Shown: positions 30,401 through 34,852 of the stretch, piece after piece
Numbering within the stretch: the first letter of the stretch is position 1
How the letters are laid out: each line of letters begins with the position of its first letter
Source of the DNA: Enoplolaimus lenunculus
Lineage: Eukaryota; Nematoda; Enoplea; Enoplida; Thoracostomopsidae
Assembly (NCBI GenBank): GCA_030248215.1
Contig: JASANG010002312.1
Location: 62,001 to 126,000, forward strand
Direction of reading: 5' to 3'
DNA: 64,000 nt
Notes under the pieces: model-generated
Databases searched by the model: none
Seen by the model: only the letters and a program-made list of their open reading frames with translations
What the model was told of the DNA's origin: nothing
Made by a program: the position numbers and the translations under genes

Positions 30401-30694
30401 GTTAGGCTTAAGCTTACGCTCAGGAATATGCTTATAATACTGTTTCGCCCCTGTTCTTTACAGTGGCATAAAACCCAATGCTAATTGGTGATAGGCGCTC
30501 ACATCAGTTGCGGATTCAGAAATTTCACATGTGAGCCTCGCAATATGTATATTGAATGAAAACTCGCGATCGAAGCGAACAAGAAGCTGAACGCCATTTT
30601 AGCACTAATTACTGATAGTTGACTATTTCAGAGAAAGTATGGTGAATTTGTCCCTAATCGTAATACAGAAGAAACACCGACTGATGTCGAGTAA
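4992..30694 (+). CDS. MCTP: MCTP: multiple C2 domain and transmembrane region protein (complete, 23 coding exons)
   Basis: Coding exons: 4992-5094, 6472-6614, 7876-7955, 8910-9024, 10322-10382, 10796-10920, 12294-12415, 13777-13951, 15255-15309, 16190-16228, 17511-17613, 18554-18656, 18841-18942, 19421-19495, 20646-20765, 21206-21328, 22846-22884, 24246-24266, 25494-25600, 26256-26365, 27229-27256, 29680-29752, 30632-30694. All joins are GT-AG and phase-consistent, giving 694 residues, close to short animal MCTP isoforms. Seen: three C2 domains, then a hydrophobic C-terminal region with two membrane segments (PRT_C/MCTP_C type). Telling motifs are SDPYV and DDFMG in C2-1, SDPFC, TLNPVWN, DIHSVL and [11 protein letters not shown] in C2-3, [10 protein letters not shown] in TM1 and PFLSYIA in TM2. 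Known for the family: ER-anchored calcium and phospholipid sensors in membrane trafficking and synaptic homeostasis. The start ATG has an in-frame TAA 28 nt upstream (4962-4964). Plant MCTPs share the layout, but the linkers resemble animal proteins. An untranslated or alternative first exon upstream cannot be excluded. Confidence 0.93.
5157..5314. mobile_element. Type G MITE in MCTP intron 1
   Basis: accaagggtgccaggaggtg to gagctggctacgggcctg; 62 bp after exon 1. Confidence 0.8.
5525..5965. mobile_element. Type J TIR element
   Basis: Left agtgatccgaataagagg, right ctcttattcggctctcag (inverted); internal tcagtaacgaagggtggc and aataaataacagtccgtaac shared with 35329-35512. Confidence 0.78.
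6333..6480 (+). repeat. Tandem 3' splice-site array, five 30-bp units, ending in MCTP exon 2
   Basis: Each unit is about 20 bp of intron end (tatttttaaacattttag) plus about 10 bp of exon start (GCAAAAGTGA). AG dinucleotides lie at 6351, 6381, 6411, 6440 and 6470, with one unit 29 bp long. The fifth copy continues into exon 2. From exon 1, acceptors 4 and 5 read through, while 1 to 3 meet a stop in the 29-bp unit. Confidence 0.95.
6472..6614 (+). CDS. MCTP: MCTP exon 2: core of C2-1
   Basis: Joins exon 1 in phase 1 to read [19 protein letters not shown], then [16 protein letters not shown]. This is the SDPYV and TLNPxW signature of a C2 domain. The acceptor used here is the last of five near-identical tandem copies (see 6333-6480). 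The penultimate acceptor (exon from 6442) is also in frame and would insert ten residues ([14 protein letters not shown]) before SDPYV. The three earlier copies lead to a stop. Donor TTTGAA|gtgagt, phase 0. Confidence 0.92.
6796..6977 (+). mobile_element. Type B hAT-like MITE (subfamily related to type A)
   Basis: Type B has ends GGCCCATGTTACTTTTAGGG and GGCCAATGTTACTTTTAGGG, the landmarks ccggtttctggcgg and aaaagagtaggtttagattc, and the same TTAGGC-derived core as type A. This copy lacks the outermost left bases. Confidence 0.75.
7043..7266. mobile_element. Type Q MITE
   Basis: ATATTCTCAAATGTGTATAG at the left, inverted at the right (acaaaacatttgagaatatg); interior gatcaaatgtgacaaatgta. Other copies at 7340-7750 and 10493-10714. 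Confidence 0.85.
7340..7750. mobile_element. Type Q element split by a type R insertion
   Basis: Right half gatcaaatgtgacaaatgtg to ctacaatacgtttcagaata matches type Q; the left half is diverged. A type R element sits at 7420-7611. Confidence 0.65.
7420..7611. mobile_element. Type R MITE
   Basis: Near-perfect inverted ends TGCGGGGTTCACGTTATAAC, each followed by C-rich bases and a GGGACACG motif. 192 bp, inserted within a type Q element. Confidence 0.9.
7876..7955 (+). CDS. MCTP: MCTP exon 3: calcium loop 3 of C2-1
   Basis: Reads [20 protein letters not shown], the third calcium-binding loop. In the usual DxD position the second Asp is Asn (DWN), while the ADD Asp residues are present, so C2-1 keeps most but not all acidic ligands. 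Acceptor tttacag, donor AACGA|gtaag, phase 2. Confidence 0.92.
8370..8792. mobile_element. hAT-type MITE in MCTP intron 3
   Basis: Ends CAGGGTTCCAACCGGAA and, inverted, TAGCGTTCCATTGGAA. Flanking octamers CTATTAGG and CTGTTAGG (7/8). Many GGAATCGGAATC repeats in the arms. Confidence 0.82.
8910..9024 (+). CDS. MCTP: MCTP exon 4: last strands of C2-1 and linker
   Basis: Phase-2 join gives [13 protein letters not shown], then [13 protein letters not shown], the final beta strands of C2-1, followed by a polar linker ending in ATSS. Acceptor tttttag, donor TTCG|gtaagt. Confidence 0.9.
9188..9414. mobile_element. Type D MITE (TGAGTCAAATTGACTC ends)
   Basis: Ends resemble CACTGCAAAAAATGGTGAGT in both orientations; interior rich in GAGTC/GACTC; a TA next to the CACTG end suggests a TA target. 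Confidence 0.85.
9567..9776. mobile_element. Type D MITE
   Basis: cactgcaaaaaaatggtgag and its inverse at the far end; second copy in MCTP intron 4. Confidence 0.88.
10010..10261. mobile_element. Type E MITE (GAGTTGATTAATCAACTC ends)
   Basis: Ends near CACTGTAAATTCCAGTGAGT in inverted orientation; interior of alternating GAGTTGA/TCAACTC palindromes. Confidence 0.85.
10322..10382 (+). CDS. MCTP: MCTP exon 5: basic linker between C2-1 and C2-2
   Basis: Encodes [20 protein letters not shown], a strongly basic linker at about residues 148-167. Acceptor atttcag, donor AAAT|gtaagt, phases 0 to 1 and compatible with both neighbours. The basic patch could contact acidic lipids (inference). Confidence 0.82.
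10493..10714. mobile_element. Type Q MITE in MCTP intron 5
   Basis: gtattctcaaatgtgtatag to tacacacatttgagaataca. Confidence 0.87.
10796..10920 (+). CDS. MCTP: MCTP exon 6: first half of C2-2
   Basis: Reads [19 protein letters not shown], then [17 protein letters not shown]. This aligns with the SDPYVKFRLG region of animal MCTP C2-2, but SDPYV is ARPYV, so a key calcium Asp is missing. Acceptor ttttag, donor AGCAAA|gtaaac, phase 0. An inverted-repeat element begins about 16 bp after the donor. Confidence 0.92.
10937..11330. mobile_element. Probable TIR element with GGTTCCGGCC repeats
   Basis: Arms ttccgattccggttccggcc and its variant near 11245 (gcgtgtccggttccggcc) plus ggttcgaacggaattgtg near the left. 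Begins 16 bp after the MCTP exon 6 donor. Ends not precise. Confidence 0.45.
11503..11735. mobile_element. Type X MITE
   Basis: Left aaatgtaccatcacgcgtcg and right inverted AATGTACCCGGCACGCGTTG; both continue into tttt(c)gcc and CCCCC runs. In MCTP intron 6. Confidence 0.82.
11954..12343 (+). repeat. Tandem 3' splice-site array, six 65-bp units, ending in MCTP exon 7
   Basis: Each unit is about 14 bp of intron end (tttgttaatttaag) followed by 51 bp of exon start (CCAACCCACGGCGGCGAAGA onward). Exon-like starts are at 11968, 12033, 12098, 12163, 12229 and 12294. Copies differ by only a few substitutions and one extra base, so the amplification is recent. Only the last copy continues into full exon 7. 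Confidence 0.96.
12294..12415 (+). CDS. MCTP: MCTP exon 7: second half of C2-2
   Basis: Reads [20 protein letters not shown], then [16 protein letters not shown], matching LNPQWREQFDF and ITAWDKD of family members but without most loop-3 Asp residues. Its first 51 bp plus the 3' end of the preceding intron form a 65-bp unit repeated six times in tandem. Only the sixth copy runs on into full exon sequence. Starting at any of copies 2 to 5 leads to a stop or a frame change. Confidence 0.9.
12799..13149. mobile_element. hAT-type MITE with perfect 8-bp target duplication
   Basis: CTTACTAC at 12791-12798 and 13150-13157 flank the ends CAGGGTGTAAACGGAT and, inverted, CAGGGTGTACCGGACAT. About 350 bp, no coding. 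Confidence 0.93.
13330..13740. mobile_element. Probable TIR element with CGAATCCGAATCC repeats
   Basis: Arms ccgaatccgaatccgaacct and ccgaatccgaatcgtaatcc lie at both sides of an AT-rich centre in MCTP intron 7. Ends not precise. Confidence 0.45.
13777..13951 (+). CDS. MCTP: MCTP exon 8: end of C2-2 and linker to C2-3
   Basis: Phase-2 join gives [20 protein letters not shown], then [13 protein letters not shown], the last strands of C2-2, followed by a linker ending SMAKNF. Acceptor ttgaacag, donor AATTTT|gtaagt, phase 0. Confidence 0.92.
14325..14510. mobile_element. TIR element with GGCGGATCCA ends
   Basis: agtggcggatccaggatgtc and, inverted, atggcggatccatgg. GC-rich hairpin ggccacggccggggtggcc inside. 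In MCTP intron 8. Confidence 0.78.
15255..15309 (+). CDS. MCTP: MCTP exon 9: start of C2-3
   Basis: Reads [18 protein letters not shown], matching the conserved LRDVxDxGFLQVKV of animal MCTPs. Acceptor tgtttcag, donor AAAG|gtattc, phase 1. Confidence 0.92.
15344..15625 (+). repeat. (GTTT)n / (GATT)n microsatellite in MCTP intron 9
   Basis: Long tract of GTTT units with blocks of GATT and GGTT, beginning about 35 bp after exon 9. It produces spurious Cys/Leu/Val-rich open frames. Confidence 0.95.
15990..16095. mobile_element. hAT-type element, right end
   Basis: Ends gtaatttcggttgcaccctg after ttcctgtcccgtttccggta; left end not found. Just upstream of MCTP exon 10. Confidence 0.5.
16190..16228 (+). 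CDS. MCTP: MCTP exon 10 (39 nt): calcium loop 1 of C2-3
   Basis: Encodes [14 protein letters not shown] across its split codons, equivalent to VIRAEGLMAADVTG in vertebrates, with the loop-1 Asp present. Acceptor tttttcag, donor TTGG|gtaaga. Confidence 0.9.
16561..16922 (+). mobile_element. Type C MITE
   Basis: Ends ggctgggtttccgaaacc and its inverted counterpart; tacttaagt blocks near both ends. Confidence 0.9.
16926..17270 (+). mobile_element. Type C MITE, adjacent second copy
   Basis: Decayed ends (ctttctgaaatcacacttaa and acttaagtaaggtttcagaa), directly after 16561-16922; internal landmark aatttcaatttggac. Confidence 0.75.
17334..17478 (+). mobile_element. Type A element, short copy
   Basis: Left end catgtaaagatcagcggcgg, right end gtgttctatacattggc, core reduced to about 60 bp. 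Ends 32 bp before MCTP exon 11. Confidence 0.75.
17511..17613 (+). CDS. MCTP: MCTP exon 11: SDPFC segment of C2-3
   Basis: Reads [20 protein letters not shown], then [13 protein letters not shown]. This is the classic SDPF and TLNPxWN signature with the calcium-binding Asp intact. Acceptor ttatag, donor TACTT|gtaagg, phase 2. A type A element ends 32 bp before the acceptor. Confidence 0.94.
17781..17940 (+). repeat. 40-bp minisatellite, four copies, each with a CCAAT box
   Basis: Units at 17781, 17821, 17861 and 17901, inside MCTP intron 11. Each has ATTGTCCAATSAGA, an inverted and a direct CCAAT-type motif, and ends tttgctttccag|TGGTTCG, which resembles a 3' splice site. A function as promoter or cryptic acceptor is not shown. 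Confidence 0.93.
17952..18286 (+). mobile_element. Type C MITE
   Basis: ggctgcgtgtctgaaatctt to ttcgcaaacccagcc; directly after the 40-bp minisatellite. Confidence 0.83.
18295..18505 (+). mobile_element. Type C MITE, partial
   Basis: Shares the interior of 16926-17270 and keeps one end (gtttcggaaacccagcc); ends 48 bp before MCTP exon 12. Confidence 0.75.
18554..18656 (+). CDS. MCTP: MCTP exon 12: calcium loop 3 of C2-3
   Basis: Phase-2 join gives [20 protein letters not shown], then [18 protein letters not shown] carries both DxD Asp residues and a Glu replaces the usual last Asp, so C2-3 probably still binds calcium. Acceptor aatttcag, donor TTGAAG|gtactc. Confidence 0.94.
18841..18942 (+). 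CDS. MCTP: MCTP exon 13: end of C2-3
   Basis: Reads [20 protein letters not shown], then [13 protein letters not shown], the WYxLKD and final strand of a C2 domain, as in MCTP1/2. Acceptor gtttcag, donor AATCCG|gtaagc, phase 0. Confidence 0.94.
18985..19277 (+). mobile_element. Type A element with two right-type ends
   Basis: Both ends are the GGCCAATGTATAGAACAG type in inverted orientation. The core has taagcc-type units. Begins 42 bp after MCTP exon 13. Confidence 0.75.
19421..19495 (+). CDS. MCTP: MCTP exon 14: linker after C2-3
   Basis: Encodes [20 protein letters not shown] and KFKPA, matching the VKASLRTLxPKEQKY linker of animal MCTPs. Acceptor ttttttag, donor CCTGCG|gtaagc, phase 0. 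Confidence 0.9.
19547..19698. mobile_element. Type G MITE in MCTP intron 14
   Basis: gcccgtagccagctcacctt to ccttggcagcgggcccg; 51 bp after exon 14. Confidence 0.85.
20138..20413 (+). mobile_element. Type F MITE (ACGTGCAAG ends)
   Basis: Consensus end CCCTATTCACACGTGCAAG, inverted at the other side (CTTGCACGTGTGAATAG), with TTAA next to many copies. The interior has GCAGCTGCAA motifs. In MCTP intron 14. Confidence 0.88.
20545..20636 (+). mobile_element. Type F element, right half, abutting MCTP exon 15
   Basis: From cattggctgtcgaaaaaatg to acttgcacgtgtgaatag, ending about 9 bp before the exon. Separated from the full copy 20138-20413 by short direct repeats of tcgttgtgtttaatggctga. Confidence 0.85.
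20646..20765 (+). CDS. MCTP: MCTP exon 15: amphipathic region before TM1
   Basis: Encodes [13 protein letters not shown], then [19 protein letters not shown], aligning with the membrane-proximal segment ending in DWDSPPRSLAAFV. The acceptor ttttag lies only about 9 bp after the end of a TIR element, so the usual pyrimidine tract is largely replaced by transposon end. Donor TTTGCG|gtacgt, phase 0. Confidence 0.88.
20766..21205 (+). other. MCTP intron 15, no recognised repeat
   Basis: 440 bp between exons 15 and 16 with good borders (gtacgt, tttag). I see no TIR element or tandem repeat here; apart from short introns such as 12 (184 bp) it is the least repeat-loaded intron. Confidence 0.6.
21206..21328 (+). 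CDS. MCTP: MCTP exon 16: transmembrane segment 1
   Basis: Reads [20 protein letters not shown], then [10 protein letters not shown]. The F-E-x-Y-M-I-P-L motif is diagnostic of the MCTP C-terminal membrane domain. Donor GCTGAG|gtaact, phase 0. Confidence 0.94.
21569..21715 (-). mobile_element. Type A element, truncated
   Basis: Starts gccaatgtacagaacacagt, then agcatattcctaagc units and the agcttaaacttactctattt landmark; one end is missing. Confidence 0.7.
21918..22010 (+). mobile_element. Type O repeat
   Basis: cagtggcagatctagaaatt, then taatattggataaaaactcg and cgaacgaaacgaacgagaa. Similar stretches at 30504-30590 and 43285-43365. Confidence 0.55.
22198..22801. mobile_element. TIR element with TACACACAAAAT ends
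   Basis: TACACACAAAATATATTGTC at the left, inverted TACACACAAAATTTATTGTC at the right, both followed by TTAAG and AGAC motifs. About 600 bp, AT-rich interior, TA target likely. In MCTP intron 16. Confidence 0.87.
22846..22884 (+). CDS. MCTP: MCTP exon 17 (39 nt): acidic loop
   Basis: Encodes [13 protein letters not shown], the acidic cytosolic loop between the two membrane segments. Acceptor gtttcag, donor GTGAAG|gtttgt, phase 0. Short and poorly conserved in the family, so identified from splice signals, phase and acidity. Confidence 0.75.
23135..23485. mobile_element. Probable MITE rich in TTTAAG/CTTAAA
   Basis: aaaaacttaaacttaaatta near the left and agcttaagcttaaatttctc near the right; interior of alternating agtttaag/cttaaac. 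Ends unclear. In MCTP intron 17. Confidence 0.5.
23759..24010. mobile_element. Type E MITE
   Basis: ctgtaaatttcagtgagttg to attggaatttacagtg, followed by TA. Confidence 0.88.
24246..24266 (+). CDS. MCTP: MCTP exon 18 (21-nt microexon)
   Basis: Encodes LSFDCDD between ttttatag and gtaagt, symmetric phase 0/0, continuing the acidic loop. Both splice sites are good, but seven codons are little evidence. Because it is a multiple of three it could be skipped without changing frame. Confidence 0.6.
24315..24400 (+). mobile_element. Type A element, right end only
   Basis: TTAGGC units followed by aatactgttccgcccgtgtt and the ggcc end; left end lost. Begins 48 bp after microexon 18. Confidence 0.75.
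24919..25197 (+). mobile_element. Type F MITE
   Basis: ttaaaccctgttcacacgtg to cacgtctgaatagggcttta; near full length. Confidence 0.9.
25494..25600 (+). CDS. MCTP: MCTP exon 19: helix before TM2
   Basis: Reads [20 protein letters not shown], then [15 protein letters not shown]. This matches the KKGFxxKIYAIQEVxxxVQNxLDxxASxGERIKN helix of MCTPs. Acceptor ttttag, donor AAAAA|gtaaac, phase 2. Confidence 0.9.
25656..25812 (+). mobile_element. Type B element
   Basis: ggcccatgttacttttaggg at the left and ctgttacggctttaaaataa at the right; starts 55 bp after MCTP exon 19. Confidence 0.85.
26256..26365 (+). CDS. MCTP: MCTP exon 20: transmembrane segment 2
   Basis: Reads [20 protein letters not shown], then [18 protein letters not shown], equivalent to NTFNWTVPFLSWLAIV in vertebrates. 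Acceptor ttttcag, donor TTGGG|gtaatg, phase 1. Confidence 0.94.
26399..26621 (+). mobile_element. Type B element
   Basis: Ends ggcccatgttactttaaggg and ccccttaaagtaacattg; CAAGATTT is found on both sides, shifted by decay of the last bases. Starts 33 bp after MCTP exon 20. Confidence 0.88.
27118..27151 (+). mobile_element. Type F end fragment
   Basis: cagctgcaaaaacttgcacg followed by tgtgaatgagg, a solitary end in MCTP intron 20. Confidence 0.6.
27229..27256 (+). CDS. MCTP: MCTP exon 21 (28 nt): basic stretch after TM2
   Basis: Encodes [10 protein letters not shown] across split codons, matching the conserved GINKFTKKLR. Acceptor ttttcag, donor TTGAG|gtgagt. Confidence 0.9.
27363..28242. 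mobile_element. hAT-type MITE containing a second hAT-type MITE
   Basis: Outer ends CAGGGTGCAACCGGA and inverted CAGGGTGGAACCGGAA. Flanks GCTTCATC and GCTTCAGA share six of eight bases. Interrupted by the element 27533-27981. Confidence 0.85.
27533..27981. mobile_element. Nested hAT-type MITE with perfect 8-bp target duplication
   Basis: GGTGGAGA at 27525-27532 and 27982-27989. Ends CAGGGTACGACCGGATC and inverted CAGGGTGTGATCGGATA. Confidence 0.93.
28421..29047 (+). repeat. 57-bp minisatellite, eleven copies, in MCTP intron 21
   Basis: Unit starts tagtttcaactggaacttat and contains gtaagc and ggattcag. Exactly eleven head-to-tail units with a few substitutions. Since 57 is divisible by three, one plus-strand frame is open through all copies ([19 protein letters not shown] repeated). 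It has no start codon and an upstream stop. Confidence 0.95.
29680..29752 (+). CDS. MCTP: MCTP exon 22: C-terminal cytosolic tail
   Basis: Reads [20 protein letters not shown], then TDAEK, matching [21 protein letters not shown]. Acceptor atttcag, donor GAAAAG|gttagt, phase 0. Confidence 0.9.
29782..29893. mobile_element. Type I MITE, short
   Basis: ttagggttgcgctatacttg to aagtatagcgcaaccttta; starts 29 bp after MCTP exon 22 and abuts the type F element. Confidence 0.85.
29893..30100 (+). mobile_element. Type F element, left part, interrupted by a type A array
   Basis: ttaagccctattcacacgtg at the left; runs to tcgaactggattttggaaaa, where the type A array 30101-30466 begins. Confidence 0.85.
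30101..30466 (+). mobile_element. Type A array, interrupting a type F element
   Basis: Eight to nine units of cttaggcttaggcttaggaa with atgctcattcttacg spacers, then aatactgtttcgcccctgtt. The left TIR is absent: the array starts directly in the middle of the type F element 29893-30100. Confidence 0.85.
30504..30590 (+). mobile_element. Type O repeat
   Basis: cagttgcggattcagaaatt, tattgaatgaaaactcgcga and gaagcgaacaagaag, just before MCTP exon 23. Confidence 0.55.
30632..30694 (+). CDS. MCTP: MCTP exon 23: C terminus and stop
   Basis: Reads [20 protein letters not shown] and then TAA. Position and the Q/KY-x-E motif match the family C terminus. Acceptor atttcag. I saw no clear AATAAA in the next few hundred bases. 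Confidence 0.85.
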   Translation, partial: RKYGEFVPNRNTEETPTDVE

Positions 30695-31590
30695 CTTGTA
30701 ATTGAATGCCGCAGTTTGTGCTACTACTTAAACGTGACTTACTTTAATACTTGGCCAGGTATGAACGTACTTTCCCTATGGATTCGAACAATTACGCAGG
30801 CAAATTAGGTTGAAATGGAACCAGAGAAGGAAAAGATAACCTGATTGATATTCAACTTGAGTTTTCAACGTTTAGTTTTTATACCCGGTGGTTTGAAACG
30901 TGATGATTGGTTGATTGTGACGTCATATTCAGGTGTGTATTGTTTGCAGGTATATGCTATGGTTTGTATACTTTGACGGAAAGACGACGAGGTAAATTCC
31001 ATGAATTTTGTTCAACGAAATGGGAAAGATTTTAAATTTGAAAGCGTGAAATGTGACCACTTGTTTAATTCCACCCACAGATAGTGATTTCAGTAGCAAA
31101 ATAGGGTTTAGGTTTTGGTTTAGGCTTAGCAAAATACCATGCAATAATATGAGACTTCAGTCAAAGTAACACTAGTGTGGATGGATCATTTAAACAAGTG
31201 TGTTCTCTCATGGTCATCTCAAACATGAGTTTAGCCAGGATTTTGGTTTGGGGGGGGGGTACTTTGAGGATATTCGTAAGGATAACGGTCTTTGGCGGAT
31301 CGAGAAAATTCTAACCGAGAGGTCGCATATACATTTCACGGAATACGGCATTGCAAGGACTGTTCTTGTCTAAACTGTCCCAGCCATCATTTCTACTGCA
31401 GTAAACAACAGCCATGAGAGCAGGAATTCTTAGCAGTCGGAGCAAGAACGTTCCTAAAGAAGGCAATGAAAATTTTTCGTTCGTAGAATTCTTTGAATCG
31501 GGTTGAAAATATTTCATCCGATAGGAGGCGTAACTTTTTGTTGCTGGCAGACAATAAGCTTAAATTTCATATTCTTATTTGAAATGCGTA

Positions 31591-31715
31591 AAGCCGCATT
31601 TACACGTGCAAGTTTTTGGCAGCGAGAACTCGCAGCTGCAACTTGCACGAAATACTTTCAGCTGTAAGTATTTTCAAAGCAACATTCCGATTGACCAATC
31701 ATACTGCAGGTGTAA
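31591..31715 (+). mobile_element. Type F variant, partial
   Basis: taaagccgcatttacacgtg, then cagctgtaagtattttcaaa and gattgaccaatca; matches 54650-54916 in reverse. Confidence 0.7.
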
Positions 31716-32383
31716 AAAAATTCATGAATACTTTTTGTCTACTGGCAAAACTTGAAAATCTTGATGACATCTGGTGAAATGTGCTTGTTCAAACTGTGAA
31801 TTTTGTTGCCAAACTACAATTTTTTGATGGTTTTTTTACATTTATGCTCATTTTATCCCGGTATTTCAATGCTATTTTTTGCGGTGTCAGCAATGGTTTA
31901 TTTGTACCCTTTGGTTTTATATAAACGTTCCGTCTATTTTGTGTAAGACATCGGCTTCCGCAGCGAACATAGGGTAGGATGTGCAACGCCACATGTATCA
32001 ATCGAAAATTTCCCGTTTTGAAAGATAACTAATGATAGAAAGTATAATATTTCATTTTACTTTTATTCTATGAAATTGCAGTTGCCCGTTCTTGCACATA
32101 CCTGCAGAACGCTCATGATATATGTTTATATTATTAAAGCTGGAACGCCCCACATACGTATTTTGGACAACTTTCCAACTTTTCTTTCCATGTTTTAAAC
32201 ATAATATACAAAGAACAGTACATACATGTATGCAAATTAATTTACGTAACTACGAATATATACCGATAAACAGGTTCGAAACGTTAAGGCAAAGAAAGCA
32301 AACTGATGCAAGCCTAAATATGAGACAAAATAGGGTGTCAAATGTTGCAACCACGGTCACTAGTATCCAAGTATTAGTGGTCG

Positions 32384-32591
32384 GGCCAATGTAGATAACA
32401 CGGGCGGAACAATATTATAAGCTTATTCCTGAGCCTAAGCCTAAGTCTAAGGCTAAGCGTAAGAATGAGCATATTTCTAAGCCTACGCCTAAGCCTAAGC
32501 CTAAGCCAAGCAAAACAATGAATCTAAAGCTTAAACTTATTCTATTCTAGTTCCATAGAAAAACGTTCCACCCCTGATCTTTACATGGGCC
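32384..32591 (-). mobile_element. Type A element with perfect 8-bp target duplication
   Basis: AGTGGTCG at 32376-32383 and again at 32592-32599 bracket the GGCC...GGCC element exactly. Inverted ends ggccaatgtagataacacgg and ggcccatgtaaagatcaggg. This is the best evidence for an 8-bp (hAT-type) target duplication in the family. Confidence 0.93.
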
Positions 32592-32644
32592 AGTGGTCGA
32601 AACACCTAAATGTGCGAGTTAGTAATTGTGCGCTTATTTGCATA

Positions 32645-32765
32645 ATACTTGTCAGGGTTGAAACCGGCTCGGCACAGAGCCAGACCTGAACCCATACGAG
32701 GTGCCGCGGGCCGGGTCCAAGCCTGGTTTAACTAGTGGGCTCGCGAATTTGAGTGATCCGGACCC
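32645..32765 (+). repeat. GC-rich island repeat
   Basis: gccgcgggccgggtccaagc and gatccggacccgag within AT-rich DNA; related to gggtccggcccgatttgacc at 57360. Probably arms of a hAT-type element (starts cagggttgaaaccggc). Confidence 0.5.
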
Positions 32766-33033
32766 GAGACTTGTTATTGTGTTTTAATAAAATAATATAT
32801 ACGAACAGGAGTGGTTCCACAGGGAACATCAACCGCGATAAATTTGATGGCCAACACGCGGTGGCGTGCGGTGCCATGCGCCGATGGCCGACTCTGTACA
32901 GGCCGATTTGTTTTCCGTCAGATCGTTCCCCCATGAAGTACTGCTGGCCAAGGCTGATGTTTCCCGTTTTGGCCGATCTTTTCTCATAGGCATTAAAGCG
33001 CAATAATGTCACTTTGACACAGTTTCTAAATTT

Positions 33034-33195
33034 GGCCCATGTAAAGATCAGACGCGAAACGTTTTTCTGTGGGACTGCAATAGAGTAAGCTTAAGGTTTA
33101 GACTAATTTGTTTGTGTGGGTTAGGCTTAGGCTTAAGTAGGCTTAGGAATATGCTTATAATAAATACTGTTCCGCCCCTGTTCTTTACATTGGCC
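33034..33195 (+). mobile_element. Type A element, compact
   Basis: Ends ggcccatgtaaagatcagac and ctgttctttacattggcc; flanks ctaaattt and ctaacgtt (6/8). Confidence 0.88.
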
Positions 33196-33384
33196 CTAAC
33201 GTTTAACCTGATACCCTCAACATGGACATATCCGCAGACTATGCGGAAATGCCATAGTATTCGGGCACAGATCGACCCAAAGGCAAAAAAACAGCCTAGG
33301 CGAATGTTCTCGGGAGGCGGGAAGACCTGACAGGTGGAAATGGGCCCGTCACACAGGGACCGGGCCATTTTCCGCGCGCGGAAG

Positions 33385-33476
33385 TTAATTTTAAACTTTA
33401 AACTAACTTTTTGTTTAGGATTCAGGCTGAGGAATATGTTTCAAACACTGTTACGACCCTAAAAGTAACATTGGCC
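33385..33476 (+). mobile_element. Type B element, right half
   Basis: Core remnant then ctgttacgaccctaaaagta and cattggcc. Confidence 0.7.
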
Positions 33477-33663
33477 CCTCATCTATACAGAGCCCCAATC
33501 ATGTAAATAGCATTAATAAACTGACGTTTATTTGGTATATCTGTCCCAGGTGCTTTCAGACTCGTTGGACAGGCGTATACTAAACTATACTTCAAGGTGT
33601 TTTCAGCTTTTCCCACCGCAGGACTTTTTAGTGTTGTTCCTGCGGCTTTAAAAAACATTCACG

Positions 33664-33869
33664 GCTTTAAAAATGGCGAGTCAAATTAACTCTCTCCGAA
33701 ATAAGCTCTATGGGACTACGTAACCTGAGTCAAATTCACCTCTGCCGGAGTCAAATTCGACTCACTAAACCGCACGTTTGACTCTGGACGAATCACGTTT
33801 GACTTAGGCTTTATAGTCCTGTGGAACCTATTTCGGAGAGAGTCAATTTGATTCACCATTTTTGCAGTA
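33664..33869. mobile_element. Type D MITE
   Basis: aaaaatggcgagtcaaatta to caatttgattcaccattttt. Confidence 0.82.
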
Positions 33870-34067
33870 TAATATTAAGCAATCATTTTAAACAGTAATA
33901 TCCTCGTTCAAATTTGAAACGCTCTGGCTCAATATATAATTTAATTATCTAAGTTTACCTTTTTATAAATTGAAAAAATATATATCAACAGTTTTCGAAG
34001 TTTTAGTTATTAACTTAATATTTCCTATTTTTAAAATCGATTATAGCAAAGTATATTAAGAATGGCC

Positions 34068-34268
34068 GGCCAATGTAAAGAACAGGGGCGTAACAGTATT
34101 TTAAGCATATTCGTAAGCCTAAGCTTTAGCCTAAACCTAAGCGTAATAACGAGCATATTCCTAAGCCTAAGCTTAAGCCTAAGCAAAACAAAAAATAAGA
34201 CCAAAGCTTAACATTATTCTATAGCAGTCCCACAGAAAAATGTTCCACCCCTGATCTGTACATGGGCC
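34068..34268 (-). mobile_element. Type A element with perfect 8-bp target duplication
   Basis: Flanked on both sides by GAATGGCC. Ends ggccaatgtaaagaacaggg and, inverted, ggcccatgtacagatcaggg. Confidence 0.92.
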
Positions 34269-34618
34269 GAATGGCCAAATGCCAGTCAATAAAAATCCGC
34301 GTCATATTTAGTTCAACGTTACTGGTTTATTTCGAAGCTTGTTCAGTTGTTTAGATTCTGAGCCTTGTTTATACGTTTGAAGGCGACCGTTATTTTGCAC
34401 GACTGCAGTAAGGAGACTTTGTTACTAAAGTAGTTTTTGCGTTCTTTTTTAGGTTTTAGGTATGGTCAGTAGTATGCACAGGTATTTACTGTAACGCCCC
34501 TGTAGGCTTATAACCTGTTTAAATTTTAAAAATTTGGATTATTTTTCAAATGTACCTGGGTCGTTGAAATTTTCGCTAAAACTGCTCCTGATACCGTATT
34601 TTATTCATTGGTAAAGTG

Positions 34619-34807
34619 GTTAATGTTACTTTAAGGGGCGTAACAGTAGATTAAGCGTATTCCTAAGCCTAAACCTAAGCCTAAGCGTTGCAAAATTGTG
34701 TTCCTAAGCCTAAGCCTAAGCCTAAGCAAAAAGTGTAATCTAGAGTCTAAACCTACTCTTTTATGGACCTACCAGAAACCTGGACGCCCCTTAAAGTAAC
34801 ATGGGCC
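34619..34807 (-). mobile_element. Type B element
   Basis: Starts ggttaatgttactttaaggg, ends ccccttaaagtaacatgggc; flanks GGTAAAGT and GGTAAAAT (7/8). Confidence 0.9.
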
Positions 34808-34852
34808 GGTAAAATTATTAAAGTTCGGCAAGTTCTTTTGTATATGAATTGT

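Noticed and set aside
4992-30694. Plant-type MCTP or extended synaptotagmin / ferlin identity
   Set aside because: Extended synaptotagmins have an SMP domain and N-terminal hairpin and ferlins are far longer. Plant MCTPs share the C-terminal domain, but the [16 protein letters not shown] and [10 protein letters not shown] segments match animal MCTP1/2 better.
31311-31517. 68-residue minus-strand frame
   Set aside because: No family similarity that I can recognise and no supporting exons around it.
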